This document shows, in pieces, positions 23,631 to 35,558 of a stretch of DNA of 64,000 nucleotides. The notes below the pieces were generated by a model. It was not told the origin of the DNA. It saw nothing but the letters and a program-made list of their open reading frames with translations, and did not search any database. Each line of letters begins with the position of its first letter. The first letter of the stretch is position 1. The DNA is from Sorghum bicolor (lineage: Eukaryota; Streptophyta; Magnoliopsida; Poales; Poaceae). The DNA lies in contig NC_012876.2 in the NCBI RefSeq assembly GCF_000003195.3, positions 48,851,276 to 48,915,275 on the forward strand, written 5' to 3'. A program made the translations under genes and the position numbers.

Positions 23631-24858
23631 TGTTGATATTTGGTAACGCAATAAGGAAATGATCCGCAAGCGCACGGATATCGGTGGGCATTTCACCCGG
23701 GAGGTTATCCAGAGTTATCGTATTTATATTTTTACCACTGGGAGAAAGGGTGCATCTGACTAACCAAATCTATTACTACTATCCCTTTAGGCTACAAAGA
23801 ATGTTCCTCGATGTGAGTGATGTATAGAGAAGACTGCAACCGTAGTCTCGTTCTAACCTTGGTAGGGATGATCCACTGTTCTATTGGGGAAGCTTACGGA
23901 ATCTAGACACCACAACGGATGTTCGACCCGCACCTATAAACATACCCGTCCTGCTAACGAGATATGGTCTGCAAAGGTAACTCAGAAATGTCACGTTCCT
24001 CGCTACTACCACGGTCCAGCTAGTCAGGGGATATCTATGAGTACCCTAGCCTAAACACCACGTTTACGCTAGCAATGATTACTCTAAGACTCAACCGAAA
24101 GAGGATTAAAGTAAACTCATAAACCAAAGAACAATAAAACAAGAACTTACTAGAATTAGAAGTCGAATACTAAAGAATCTTAGGAGCAAGCCTCGGGTTA
24201 GAAGACTTGATCCCGCAGGTACAAACTTGGAGTAGGCACTGACAGGCCGGCCTTCCTCCGATCTACACCTCCACTCTATCTCTCTCAATTAGTAGAAACT
24301 AGAAGATCTATTTCTGCTTACATTGGTTGCTAAGCCTAAAAAGAAATATTATTTAGAGAAGAGGTTTTCCTTCGAGGGCACCCCTCAACTCTATGATAAC
24401 TTCTTGTCTTCTCCAGGGGCCAGGGGGTCTCCTTATATAGTCCTCCTCCTCTATGCGTTTTTGGGTCGGTAGGCGATGTGGTACTACGTTATCCTTGAAC
24501 CTTTAGGTCAGTGGAATGTCGTGTGCAAAAAGAGTCCCGAACGGAGTCCAGGTCAGGGCGGGCGCCCAGGGAAGGAGGGCGGGCACCCTGGGCCTGGCCC
24601 CTTTCGGCCTCTGCTTTCTTCCCGTGGCTTTTGGAGTCTTCTAGATGGTAGAAAATTGCGCGGTGTGTTGATATCTCTATGTAATCCTGACATGTGGGCC
24701 TTTCTTCCGTATTTCCTGATAACCCCCTGCAGAAATAGACAAACACCAAAACTCGTGGAATTCTGTCAGATAAAACCCTAAGTCTAGATGTTGATTTCAT
24801 TTGGATCCTTTTCTTTGTTTATTTGATAATTAAATTTGATACTTAAGGACCGTCAACA
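23631..24858 (-). repeat. TE-3 3' LTR
   Basis: A 1228-bp LTR, downstream copy for the minus-strand element. A TATATAA core-promoter motif on the minus strand is at 24433-24439. The purine tract AAGCTTGGGGGAT on the minus strand lies just inside at 24861-24873. Confidence 0.9.
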
Positions 24859-26376
24859 AAATCCCCCAAGCTTATCTCTTGCTCGTCCCTGAGCAAGGAT
24901 GGACTCAAGAGTTTCTGCAGTGGTTTCATGCCTTAAAGGTACACACGCATTCAAGCAAGATCTCATCTCTCAGTTAGAATAAACTGTTAAGACTTAAAAC
25001 TTACTCATTTTACCTTTCACCATGGGGCTTGTAACCGTCACTTGTGTCTTGAGCAGTTAAAAGATAGAACGGTCAAGTCAAGCGCCATGTCTTGTATTCT
25101 TGATTAGCTATAGCTCTAGAGTTTTTGCAGATTTTCAAATAAAACTCAGAGTTTCCTTGTATGACTCTCTCTAGTCTCTCTTTTGTGGTATTTCTGGATC
25201 CTTACCAAGGCAGTAATGGTATATGCCTTCTCTCAAAGTATGTGGTATTTTTGGTATGAGGCATAGTGATATTGCCTTCTCTCTCACCCTACTCTAATAA
25301 GGTTCTGATATCTGGAGCTCATAGGTGGAAGACAGCTAATACATACATACAAGACATTTATTGCATAGTCAAACCATGGATCCAGAGAAACAAGTCAATA
25401 AGTCAAATCAAGATGTGCATGTGTGGCGAGTGAATGGTGTATGGTGATGATGGAGATAACAATGGTGAAAATCTATTTCTACTTTTGCTCTTTTAAGGGG
25501 ATACATACCTTTCTTGCACTTTGAAGCTTTTTGAGGAGAATGAGATGCTCTATATTTTTTTTTCTTTTCTCTCAGGTGGGTATCTTGTACCCCTAATTCT
25601 ACTATCGGACACTTGTCCATTTTTACCTCTCGTCTCACTTTTTCTTTTCTTTCGAGGTTCTGGGCACTAGCCCCTTTTTATTTCCTCGTATATTATTTAT
25701 TTTTTTTCTTTTTTTAGAGCACTCATCTCCTGAAATAATGTAGCAAGTGGTAGTAACCAAGATAACTCGAGCATTTATTCCACAGAGAAAAACATAAATA
25801 TTTTTGGTCATTCTTTCTCGGATTAGGAGTAGAATATTTTTGGGTGGTTCTGGAGATGGAAATGAGTGGATATATGTGGATGGTACTTCCGGAGTAGAAG
25901 TAGCATGTATGAGTGAACGTGCAAGCTCATAAGTAGTAAAAAGTAAATGTGTGGCTCAAAGTCTAATAAGCATGTATATATGGCTGTGGTAGGATTTTAA
26001 ACTCTCATCATATAGGAACTCATCATGTGACATTTTAAAGATTTTTCAAAGATAAAATTCTCCAGAATTCTAGCATCTCTAGGAATAGATAAACAGCAGC
26101 TCAACCTTCCCATATCATATCCGTTAACAACTTAGACTTTAGATCAAGTACTCTTCCCACAAGTTCAGGTTTAGAGCAAATCTTACTTCATAACAGTCAT
26201 GCCTAAACTTGAGAGAGATTTCAATTTTAAGAACTAGTCATGGCAGAGCAACTATTCATCATTTCCATGTGAGAGTTTATCATGAGAGTTCATAGCAAAC
26301 TTTATTTATTTATTTATTTAGCAAACTAAGCAAAAATATATATATAAGCACAAAATCTTTAATTGGGTTTTCATGA
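24859..26376. other. TE-3 interior, no gene seen
   Basis: A/T-rich sequence with T-runs around 25550-25720. It has close counterparts in TE-4 (33524 on) and TE-6 (55701 on), so it is element sequence. No frame was judged coding. Confidence 0.6.
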
Positions 26377-26595
26377 TTATGCATCTTTTATTATTTGAGT
26401 ATGGTATAAACGCGAGTAGAAACACTTAGCTGGATAAATGGGGGTGCTCTCCCCCAAGCTGGATTTTGACGTAATTTCTTCTGATGTAGCTAGCAGGTGG
26501 TGGAGGTGTATTTGAAAGCTGGAAGCACCCTGACAGTGATTAGGATGTCCTCCGTCTGCTAGTCTTCTTTCATCCTTGAATTCTGTGGAGCTCAA
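26377..26595 (-). CDS. TE-3 conserved short frame of unknown function
   Basis: About 72 codons are open and contain RRLADGGHPN, IHLHHLLATSEEI, SKSSLGES and PIYPAKCF. The same peptide with several substitutions is open in TE-6 at 57216-57473, and an indel-bearing version is at about 35060-35280 in TE-4. The frame begins without an ATG, so it may be an exon-like or read-through piece, or a chance frame. It lies in the 3' half of the element, after the protease tail. No domain was recognised. Confidence 0.3.
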   Translation of the reverse strand: MSSTEFKDERRLADGGHPNHCQGASSFQIHLHHLLATSEEITSKSSLGESTPIYPAKCFYSRLYHTQIIKDA

Positions 26596-26969
26596 ATAGA
26601 CAACAAAGCTTTGTGGAACTGGTTAAGTGTTAATATCTAGCCTTTATCATGTTGAGCCTCCTCAATAAATGTTATTTGTTTAGCAGGATCATGCACTTAT
26701 TATTTTTATATTTTTATTGTAAGATGAAAACTTATTTATTTTATTTTTATTCCACCACAGTGAATGTACTTATGGGTTTTATGCCATGAGCATACTCACA
26801 TGGGGCTTACTATTTTTTAACATTTTTATTTTCTTTTCAAGATAGCATGAACCTGATTAACTAAGCAAACTATAATTGAATAATTGAAAGGAAAAGGATA
26901 ACTACCAAGTTTACCTCTTGGCAAGGCGCTCGGTGTTTTTAAGTCCTCCGAACAGGACTCTCCATTTTC

Positions 26970-27299
26970 TCAGTCGTCCTGGGATTCGCTGGATGGCGTA
27001 GTCGGTGGTTCCGGCGGCGCCTCCTCTTCGTGTATAACTATCTTCTCTCTCCACACCTGACTCGGTGCTACGGTCTCCTCAGGACAGTTCTGTTCAAGCT
27101 GTATGTCTTCAGACCTTATCACTTCTCCTTCGTAGTCTACCCATCCGTCCTTGATGATTTGCCTCCTCTGGTTTCGGTTACGTCGCCTTCTTCGGAAGTG
27201 CATGTGGACTTCTCCGGTTCCAATATAGATGATGGCCTTGATAGTGTTGCGGAGCGGTCTTTCAAGGATGGTAGGTGGATCACACTCGTCTTCTCCCAT
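26970..27299 (-). pseudogene. TE-3 protease-tail ORF (Athila-like)
   Basis: This frame of about 109 codons starts MGEDECDPP and carries a damaged PIILGRPFL-type motif (here PTILERPLR), then KAIIYIGTGEVHMHF, an Arg-rich stretch RRRRRNRNQRRQIIKDG, and an acidic/Pro-rich end EEEAPPEPPTTPSSESQDD. The ILGR(P)FL...V...GE pattern is the C-terminal half of Athila-type protease domains. TE-6 has the same tail at 57854-58273 with a stop in it. Further degraded protease text continues up to about 27640. The active-site half is missing here. Confidence 0.55.
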
Positions 27300-27639
27300 G
27301 TCAATGTCCTGAAAATCATCTGGAGCTGAATGTATATTGGTTGTAGGGGCATGGTTCCATGCAGGAGCTGATAAGTGACTGCGGTCATTATGTTGTCGTC
27401 AGATCCGGTGTCGTAGAGTGTCTTCTAAAAAGAGTATCCGTTGATTGTGCACTTGATGCTTGGAGCACCAGGGTCGTCCTTCATGATCAGGAAGAGCGAC
27501 TTGAGTCGACGATCTTGACCTCCTCTGACAAGGATCCAATGTTTTAAGTCTTCTGGACAAGACTTCTCACCGTCTTCGTCCTTTAGGTGCATCATTTGAT
27601 TAGGTGTGGACCTTGACGTCTGCACGGTGTCACCCATGT

Positions 27640-29006
27640 TCTTCGTTTGCCCAGCAGTTCGAAGTGCGGTATTGGCAATATCCTGCTCAGTGTGTTTGTG
27701 CTCGTAGATCCAGGTCCTTCAGTTGGTGGAGTCTGGAAGTTGTAAAACTCCTCCATGTTTTGCTTGAAGTGTACCTGTTTATAGAGACAAGACAGAGATC
27801 AAGTGCATGGGCCCTGTTGGTGGAAAACACCAACAGAACCAAAAGTGTATTTGTTCTTCTCTAACCTTAAGCATAGTGAGCAAGACAAAGTTGATGAGTG
27901 TAGCATTTGTCAGATCAGATGGCTCAACCTAATGGAAAGATAATCTATTTATGTTTTGTTTATATTTTCCAGAGATTGAATGTGCAACATATTAGCTTAT
28001 ATGATTAGGAGTGTGGGATCACGAAGGTAGTACTAAGAACAAAGATTAAAGGACTAAACATGTTGAATTAATTGGGTTGGTTAATTTGGAGCTATAAATC
28101 ATACATGTTTGTCTCTTTATTTATGTGAATGCTAGAACCAAGGAGAAACTTATAAAAGCGATAGTCAAGTACCTTAAGATGTTACCTTACTTGAAGAGTG
28201 ATGGTATAGTATCACCTTGTGGAAACTTTCCTTTCTTAGCGGTTGTGCATCGTGTTTGTGGCATTCTTTGTCTCGTTCCATGGATCATCTCTTTATGATG
28301 AATGAGCTATGTCTTCCTTGTGCAAGTCGTTAAATTTCATGTGTCTTCTTTATCTCCAATGAGTTTATATCTCAGGACTTCCCAGGTTGATAATTAAAGT
28401 TTTCCTGCAGGGGTTAGTTCGACACAATATACCAATGTCTACACAAGCAGTTTTTAGTTCAATAACCGAACTAGACTCCATGTCTAATCAGATTAAGGAA
28501 GGCTGTTTAACCTAAGCACCATGCTTAATTTAAAAGCCAATAGAAGTATGTGCAGTACTTCCAAACTAACACTTACTAGGATAAACAAAGGTAGCGTGAT
28601 GGCATTTATAGAGAGCTACTCAAGTGGAGATGAAGTAGTGTGATTAGTATTTAACAAAGTGAGCATGTCTCAAAGGTAAGGACAACCAACATAGCAACAT
28701 GGCAAAGGATGTGTTTATGTGAAGTACTCCCCCAAGCTTGAATTTTGCAAAATTCAAGATTGGATGAATTTAATTCAATGTTGTGTGATGGTTAGTTGGA
28801 CATACCTTGTACTTGTCATTCATCCCATCTTCTTGCTCCAATCCTAGAAAGGTTAGTTACAAGAATACCTGAAGGAATATTTCTATAATTATCTTTATAT
28901 GCTCAATACACAAGGCAATGTTGCAAATAATTAAAAGTTCATGTTACGATCTGATAAGTGCTTGTTTTAGGACACTAAGCTTGTCCTTGGGAAACCATCA
29001 ATCAAC
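27640..29006. other. TE-3 interior, no gene seen
   Basis: Mostly noncoding. The part near 27690-27800 is the shared gag 3'-end remnant that is better preserved in TE-4 (35880-36010). The rest matches TE-4 36020-37280 and TE-6 59220-60530 in patches. Confidence 0.5.
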
Positions 29007-29390
29007 TCAACGAGATTTGCAATATTTATTATAGACATATGTATCGACAACCGCTCTTTTAAAGTTTTTATAAATAGAAAAGAAGAGAGGGTTGGAGATC
29101 TCAAATGTGGTGAGGTTGGAGAGACCAATTGAATGGGGAGATGTTTTATATGAGCAAGGACTTGATGAGGTATTTATGAAATAACTTCCATGCTCACTGT
29201 TGTTTCTCTCATTCTCAAACTCCAAGGATGATTCTTCATGAATGCTTAAAATTCCTCTAGGATTGTCTCTCAAGTTTGTTTTATCTATCCATTTAATGGT
29301 GATAGCACATGGATTTTTAATGCCCTCTAGCCATTGATGTTGCTCTTCTCGATCCTCCTTCTTATGCATGGGATGTCTAGATAGATTCAT
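29007..29390 (-). CDS. TE-3 ORF with peptide conserved in TE-4 and TE-6
   Basis: This frame of 127 codons ends in a ~60-residue block with SIGLSNLTTFEISNPLFFSI and AVVDTYVYNKYC. The same block is open at 37280-37567 (TE-4) and 60531-60833 (TE-6), without indels over about 170 bp in the TE-3/TE-6 pair. The N-terminal halves differ. No known domain was recognised. It lies about 1 kb inside the primer site, where gag would be expected, so it may be a fragment of an element-specific protein. Its being translated is an inference. Confidence 0.4.
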   Translation of the reverse strand: MNLSRHPMHKKEDREEQHQWLEGIKNPCAITIKWIDKTNLRDNPRGILSIHEESSLEFENERNNSEHGSYFINTSSSPCSYKTSPHSIGLSNLTTFEISNPLFFSIYKNFKRAVVDTYVYNKYCKSR

Positions 29391-29456
29391 AGGATTATCG
29401 GGAGGTTCAAGAGAAAGAGCGAGTAGAAATTATTAAGGGTGGGTTTGATAGCCGAA

Positions 29457-29927
29457 TCATGGGATTGAAGTGTTTGGAAATTGGCTATTGAAACTTCCTT
29501 TCCTTGTCTGGGAGATTATTCCTTCTCTATCTCTAAGATTCTTTTTATGAAGACTAGTGCAAGAAGGATGTCCACAAATGAAGACATACCTTCCTTTACT
29601 AATAGATAAAGAAAGAAAGACTCTACCAAAAGTTATATGATTAAGACCAATGTGAAAATATCGAGGAAAAACATGGTCTTGTAGGGCTAGGTTTAAACCA
29701 TAATTTATAGAAAGATTAACAAATTCCCTAGGTGTAGCTAAAAGTGCATTATCTTCTTGATTAAAAGATAGGACCTCAGCTATAGAAAAGGGTTGGTTTT
29801 GACCTATTGCAATCAACTCCGGACACAGATCATAATTAGGGGCAGGACTTGTTGACTCCCATGGTCTATGGCTGGTCTCCGAAGGTGCAAAGAATTCAAT
29901 AATAGGTATGGAATTTGAGTTATCCAT
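29457..29927 (-). CDS. TE-3 leader-proximal ORF, unknown function
   Basis: The ATG at 29927 on the minus strand opens 156 codons, beginning MDNSNSIPIIEFFAPSET. No stop interrupts it. It starts about 95 bp inside the primer site, the position of gag in an intact element. It lacks a capsid signature, zinc knuckle, signal peptide or clear membrane segment, although its length and position suggest it was expressed. TE-4 and TE-6 do not keep it. The upstream part of the longer frame (to 30107) lies in primer-site and LTR sequence and is not counted. Confidence 0.4.
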   Translation of the reverse strand: MDNSNSIPIIEFFAPSETSHRPWESTSPAPNYDLCPELIAIGQNQPFSIAEVLSFNQEDNALLATPREFVNLSINYGLNLALQDHVFPRYFHIGLNHITFGRVFLSLSISKGRYVFICGHPSCTSLHKKNLRDREGIISQTRKGSFNSQFPNTSIP

Positions 29928-30020
29928 AAAGATAAAAATAAAAAGATAAAATAATAAAAGTATAAAAGTATAGTACAAGATAATAGCAAGACTAAAAGTT
30001 ATCTCAGCAAACCGTCTTTC

Positions 30021-30038
30021 TCCCCGGCAACAGCGCCA
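30021..30038 (-). other. TE-3 primer binding site (Asp-tRNA type)
   Basis: The minus strand reads TGGCGCTGTTGCCGGGGA, close to the Asp-tRNA complement used by Athila-lineage elements, 8 nt from the LTR that starts at 30047. Confidence 0.8.
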
Positions 30039-30046
30039 GAAATGCT

Positions 30047-31277
30047 TGTTGATATTTGGTAACACAATCAGGAAATGATCCGCAAGCGCATGGATATCGG
30101 TGAGCATTTCACCCGGGAGGTTATCCAGAGTTATCGTATTTATATTTTTACCACTGGGAGAAAGGGTGCATCTGACTAACCAAATCTATTGCTACTATCC
30201 CTTTAGGCTACAAAGAATGTTTCTCGATGTGAGTGATGTATAGAGAAGACTGCAACCGTAGTCTCGTTCTAACCTTGGTAAGGATGATCTACTGTTCTAT
30301 TGGGGAAGCTTATGGAATCTAGACACCACAAAGGATGTTCGACCCGCACCTATAAACCTACCCGTCCTGCTAACGAGATATGGTCTGCAAAGGTAACTCG
30401 GAAATGTCACGTTCCTCGCTACTACCACGGTCCAGCTAGTCAGGGGATATCTATGAGTACCCTAGCCTAAACACCACGTTTACGCTAGCAATGATTACTC
30501 TAATACTCAATCGAAAGAGGATTAAAGTAAACTCATAAACCAAAGAACAATAAAACAATAACTTACTAGAATTAGAAATCGAATTACTAAAGAATCTTAG
30601 GAGCAAGCCTCGGGTTAGAAGACTTGATCCCGCAGGTACAAACTCGGAGTAGACACCGACAGGCCGGCATTCCTCCGATCTACACCTCCACTCTATCTCT
30701 CTCAATCTAGTAGAAACTAGAAGATCTATTTCTACTTACATTGGTTGCTAAACCTAAAAAGAAATATTATTTAGAGAAGAGGTTTTCCTTCGAGGGCACC
30801 CCTCAACTATATGATAACTTCTTGTCTTCTCCAGGGGCTAGGGGGGTCTCCTTATATAGTCCTCCTCTTCTATGCGTTTTTGGGTCGGTAGGCGATGTGG
30901 TACTACGTTATCCTTGATCCTTTAGGTCGGTGGAACATCGTGTGCGAAAAGAGTCCCGAACGGAGTCCTGGTCAGGGCGGGCGCCCAGGGAAGGAGCGCG
31001 GGCGCCCTGGGCCTGGCCCCTTTCGGCCTCTGCTTTCTTCCCGTGGCTTCTGGAGTCTTCTAGATGGTAGAAAATTGCGCGGTGCGTTGATATCTCTATG
31101 TAATCCCGACATGTGGGCCTTTCTTCCGTATTTCCTGATAACCCCCTGTAGAAATAGACAAACACCAAAACTCGTGGAATTCTGTCACATAAAACCCTAA
31201 GTCTAGATGTTGATTTCATTTGGATCCTTTTCTTTGTTTATTTGATAATTAAATTTGATACTTAAGGACCGTCAACA
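30047..31277 (-). repeat. TE-3 5' LTR
   Basis: A 1231-bp LTR next to the primer site. The minus-strand TATATAA at 30852-30858 is the likely core promoter. It contains GC-rich inverted GGGCGCCC elements near 30980-31015. Confidence 0.9.
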
Positions 31278-31282
31278 GTAAG

Positions 31283-32285
31283 TTCCAAGTTAACCAATGT
31301 GATGCACTTGTGCTTTTTGATTCAGGAGCATCACATTCTTTTGTGAGTTCAGACTTTGTGTCTAAGCATAATCTCAAGGTAGTTAGGCTTGATAAAGGCA
31401 GCTATTGCATTAGTGCCATTGGAAATAATATTTCTACAAATCAAGTGGTTTTGGGGGGCAACTCTGGAAATAGGAGACCGTCAGTTTCTTGCTGATTTGG
31501 TTGTTCTACCCGGTGTGGGTATAGATGTAATTCTAGGAATGAAGTGGATGAGTGGTAACGGAGTTCTTATCGACACCTCTACTCGCGTGGTGATGTTGAG
31601 AGATCCCGGTACCAAGGAGGCGTTCTTAGGGCAACTTCCTCGAGATATTCATATCCGTAGCACGATGAATGCAGTCACATCTAGGGCCATTGAGGATATT
31701 CCGGTGGCGTGTGAGTTTCCGGATGTATTCCCTGATGATTTGCCCGGGCTTCCTCCAGACCGGGATGTGGAGTTCAAAATTGAATTGCTTCCAGGCACTG
31801 CTCCTATCTCTAGAAGACCATATAGAATACCACCAAATGAGTTAGCTGAGCTTAAGACCCAGCTGAATGAATTGTTAAAGAAGGGTCTTATTTGTCCTAG
31901 TTCTTCTCCTTGGGGTTGTCTAGCTATCTTTGTGAAGAAGAAAGATTAGTCCTTGCGCATGTGTGTGGAGTATCGTCCGTTGAATGCGGAGACCATCAAG
32001 AATAAGTATCCTCTTCCTCGCACTGATATCTTGTTTGATCAGTTGTCTAAAGCTAAGGTATTCTCCAAGATTGATTTGCGATCTGGGTACCATTAGATCA
32101 AGATTCATCCTGAAGATGTACCTAAAACTGCTTTCTCAATGAGGTATGGGTTGTATGAGTATCTCGTCATGTCCTTCGGTATTACGAATGCACCGGCTCA
32201 CTTCATGTATCTCATGAATTTGGTCTTCATGCCTAAATGGGACATGTTTGTGGTGGTCTTCATTGATGATATCTTGGTATATTCC
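31283..32285 (+). pseudogene. pol: TE-2 protease and first part of RT, interrupted by TE-4
   Basis: Protease begins with LFDSGASHSFVSSDFV (catalytic Asp codon 31319-31321). An extra base in the run of six Gs at about 31456-31461 shifts the frame; the new frame carries DVILGMKWM, the C-terminal protease motif. RT then starts ([38 protein letters not shown]), with TAG stops at 31947-31949 and 32094-32096. The catalytic motif FIDDIL is at 32262-32276; the reading breaks off 15 bp after the Asp-Asp codons, where TE-4 sits. In an intact element these domains process Gag-Pol and copy RNA to DNA. Confidence 0.92.
32281..32285. repeat. Target site duplication of TE-4 (ATTCC)
   Basis: ATTCC precedes TE-4 and recurs at 38873-38877 directly after it, inside the RT frame of TE-2. 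Confidence 0.95.
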
Positions 32286-33523
32286 TGTTGGGTATTTTAA
32301 ACGCAAACAGAAAAATCCGCAAGCACACGGATACCGATGTAGCTTTCACCTAGGAGTATTCTAGAGTATCGATTTTCCACAGGGAACCTGAGTGAACTAA
32401 TTAAGATTCAAGATCTCCCAAGGATAACTATATCATTATTTTTGGTGGGAAGAGAGGAAGTTTCCTGAGAGTTCTCTAGTTGATCTAAGAATCAAGAATT
32501 ACTTCAAAGATTATTTATTTTGGAACATCAGAACACTAACCACAAAAAGAGATGAGAAGGGGGCTAGGAAGCTCTGACTACGGTCCTACAAACACCAATC
32601 CGAACGAGGTGGAATACGTTGACCGTTAGGGCTGTCACTACCCTAGGGCTACCACAACAATCCGAAGGATTGGGATCAATTCCAGTTAATTGCAAGACTA
32701 AACACCATGTCTAATCTATTAATTACTACTCTAGTGTTTCAAATACTAGAGCACTTGATGCAAGCGAGAATCCAATAAATAACATGAATGTAAATAAAAG
32801 TAATTAAAGAACTGGGGAATTATGAATTGGAGAACTTGGAGAACGATGAAGAACGAACCAGTTGCTGCAAAAGTACAATGTTGAGGAAGATCCGACAGAT
32901 CCAGCTCCTCCTCCGCTCTCCTCTTCTCTCTCCCTATATTCTAGATTACAACTAGAACTAACTAGAACTAGAATTAGATGAACTAGAACTAGAACTAGAT
33001 GAACTAGAGGGATCCTCTCTACTTGGACGAGTAATTGAAACACTAGCTTTGATTCTGTAGAAGAGGTATGTTCTCCAGGGGCCAGGGGCGCTGCTTATAT
33101 AGTCATTCCAAATGAATGTGGGCCGTCGGATCAAGCCGACCTTAATCGCACGGTTTTCCTTGATCCTCAAAGGCGGTGGAGCACGATCCGTGAGACCTGC
33201 CCTGATTGGTCACCAGGGCAGGTCAGGCGCCCAAGGGGGGAGGGCGGGCGCCCTGCCCCCAGGCCCGCTCGGCCTCCCGTTCGTTCCCATGGCTTCTGGA
33301 GTCTTCTAGATGATAGAAAATTGGTGCACACGTTAATATCTCTATGTAAACCTGACGTGTGGGCCTTTTCTCCATATTTCCTGATAACCCCCTGCAGAAG
33401 TAGACAAACACCAAAACTCGTGGAATTCTGTTAGATAAAACCCTAAGACTAGGCGTCGGTTGCATTTGGATCCTTTTCCATGATTAGTTGACGGTAAAAT
33501 GTGAGCATTAAGGACCGTCAACA
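32286..33523 (-). repeat. TE-4 3' LTR
   Basis: A 1238-bp LTR. Minus-strand TATATAA at 33095-33101. A CTAG-rich minisatellite is at 32950-33009. The purine tract (minus AAGCTTGGAGGAGCT) follows at 33524-33538. Confidence 0.9.
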
Positions 33524-35558
33524 AGCTCCTCCAAGCTTAACCTTTGCTCGTCCTTAATGGTACACATGCGTTCAAACAAGATCTCATCTCTAGGTTAGGG
33601 TAAACTGTTAAGATTTAAACTTACTCATTTTACCTTCCACCATGGGGCTTGCAACCGTCACTTGTGTCATGAGCAGTTAAAAGATAGAACGGTCTAGTCA
33701 AGCACCATGTCTCTTGTTCTTCGATTAACTATAGCTCTGGAGTTTTTGTTGCAGATTTTCAAATAAAACTCAGAGATTCCTTGTATGACTCTCTCTAGTC
33801 TCTCTTTTGTGGTATTTTTGGATCCTTACCAAGGCAGTAATGGTATATGCCTTCTCTCAAAGTATGTGGTATTTTTGGTATGAGGCATAGTGGCATTGCC
33901 TTCTCTCTCACCCTACTCTAATAAGGTTTTGATATCTGGAGCTCATAGGTGGGAGACAGCTAATACATACTTACAAGACATTTATTGTATAGTCAAACCA
34001 TGGATCTAGAAGAGCAAGTCAATAAGTCAAATCAAGATGTGGATGTGTGGAAAAATGAATGGTGATAATGGTGAAAATTATGGTGAAAGTCTAATTCTAC
34101 TTTTGCTCTTTTGAGGGGGTACATACCTTCCTTGCACTTGAGGCTTTTGAGGGGAATGAGATGCTCTATATTTTATTTTTCTTTTCTCGCAGGTGGGTAT
34201 CTTGTACCCCTAATTCTACTATTGGACACTTGTCCATTTTTACCTCTCGTCTCACTTTTTCTTTTTTTTTTCTTTTTTCGAGGTTTCGGGCACTTGCCCC
34301 TTTTTATTTCCTCGTATTCACTTTTTTTTTCAGAGCACTCACCCTCCTGGAATAATGTAGCAAGTGGTAGTAACCAAAATATCTAGAACATTTATTTCAC
34401 GGGGAATAACAGGGATAGGATAATGTTTTTGGCTATTTTCTCCTAGATAGGAGTAGAATAATTTTGGGTCAATCTGGATATGGAAATAAGTGGATGTATG
34501 TGGATGCATAGTTCCGGAGTAGAAGCAGCATGTATGAGTGAACGTGCAAGTGAATCTTGATTTTAACCTCATGACAAGCTCCTAAGGGTCTACACAGCTT
34601 GACCACACTCAATACTCATAAGCAGTAAAAAGTAAATGTATGGTTCATAGTCTAATAAGCATGTATATATGGCTGTGGTAGGATTTTCAACTCTCATCAT
34701 ACAGGAACTCATCATGCAATATTTTAAAGATTTTCAAAGATAAAATTCTCCAGAATTGTAGCATCTCTAGGAACAGATAAACAATAGCTCAACCTTCCCA
34801 TATCATATCCGTTAACGACTTAGACTTTAGATCAAGTACTTTTCCCACGAGTTCAGATTCAGAGCAAATCTTAATTAATAACAGTCATGCCTAAACTTGA
34901 GAGAGATTTCAATTTTGAGAACTAGTCATGGCAGAGCAACTATTCACCATTTCCATGTGAGAGCTTATCATGAGGGTTCATAACAAACTTTATTTATTTA
35001 TTTAGCAAACTAAGCAAAGATATATGTATATAAGCACAAAATCTTTATTTGGGTTTTTACGATTATGCATCTTTTTATTATTTGAGTAAAGTATAAACGT
35101 GAGTAGAACACTTAGCTGGATAAATTGGGGTGCTCTCCCCGAAGCTGGATTTTGACATAATTTCTCCTGATGTAGCTAGCAGGTAGCGGAGGTGTATTTG
35201 AATGTCGGCAGCACCCTGACAGCGATTAGTATGTCCTCCGTCTGCTTAGTCTTCTTTGATCCTTGAATTATGTGGAGCTCAAATAGACAACAAAGCTTTG
35301 TGGAACTAGTTAAGTGTTAGCATAAATATCTAGCCTTTATCATGTTGAGCCTCCTCAATAAATGTTACTCTATTTAGTAGGATCATAAATTTATTTTTTT
35401 GTATTTTTATTTTTATAGGACAGGAATATATTTATTTTATTTTTATGCCACCACAGTGAATGTGCTTATCGGTTTTATGCCATGAGCATACTCACATGGG
35501 GCTTATTATTTTTAACATTTTTATTTTCTTTTCGAGATGATATGAACAAGGTACCAAC
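33524..35558. other. TE-4 interior, no gene seen
   Basis: A/T-rich sequence with T-runs, parallel to TE-3 24859-26900 and TE-6 55701-57730. A damaged copy of the conserved PIYPAKCF-type frame lies around 35060-35280. Confidence 0.6.

Larger units (their letters stand above)
23631..31277 (-). mobile_element. TE-3: non-autonomous Athila-like LTR retrotransposon
   Basis: The LTRs 23631-24858 and 30047-31277 have palindromic ends TGTTG...CAACA and a perfect GTAAG duplication. The Asp-tRNA-like primer site beside the right LTR sets minus orientation. The 5.2-kb interior holds a 156-codon ORF of unknown function, a conserved ~60-residue peptide, a decayed protease C-terminal tail, and long A/T-rich noncoding stretches. 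No RT, RNase H or integrase is present. It is related to TE-4 and TE-6 in the interior and in the U3 part of the LTR, but its U5 part differs, so it is a sister family. About 16 differences in the first ~560 LTR bases were counted by eye (near 3 %). Confidence 0.9.

Noticed and set aside
24476..24800. About 100-codon frames on both strands in the TE-3 LTR and twins at 30895-31219
   Set aside because: Present in both LTRs and partly in TE-4/TE-6 LTRs, where they are broken; they cross the promoter and GC-rich inverted elements.
32804..33170. Poly-Ser frames on the minus strand in TE-4 and TE-6 LTRs
   Set aside because: They read through the CTAG minisatellite and have no other support.
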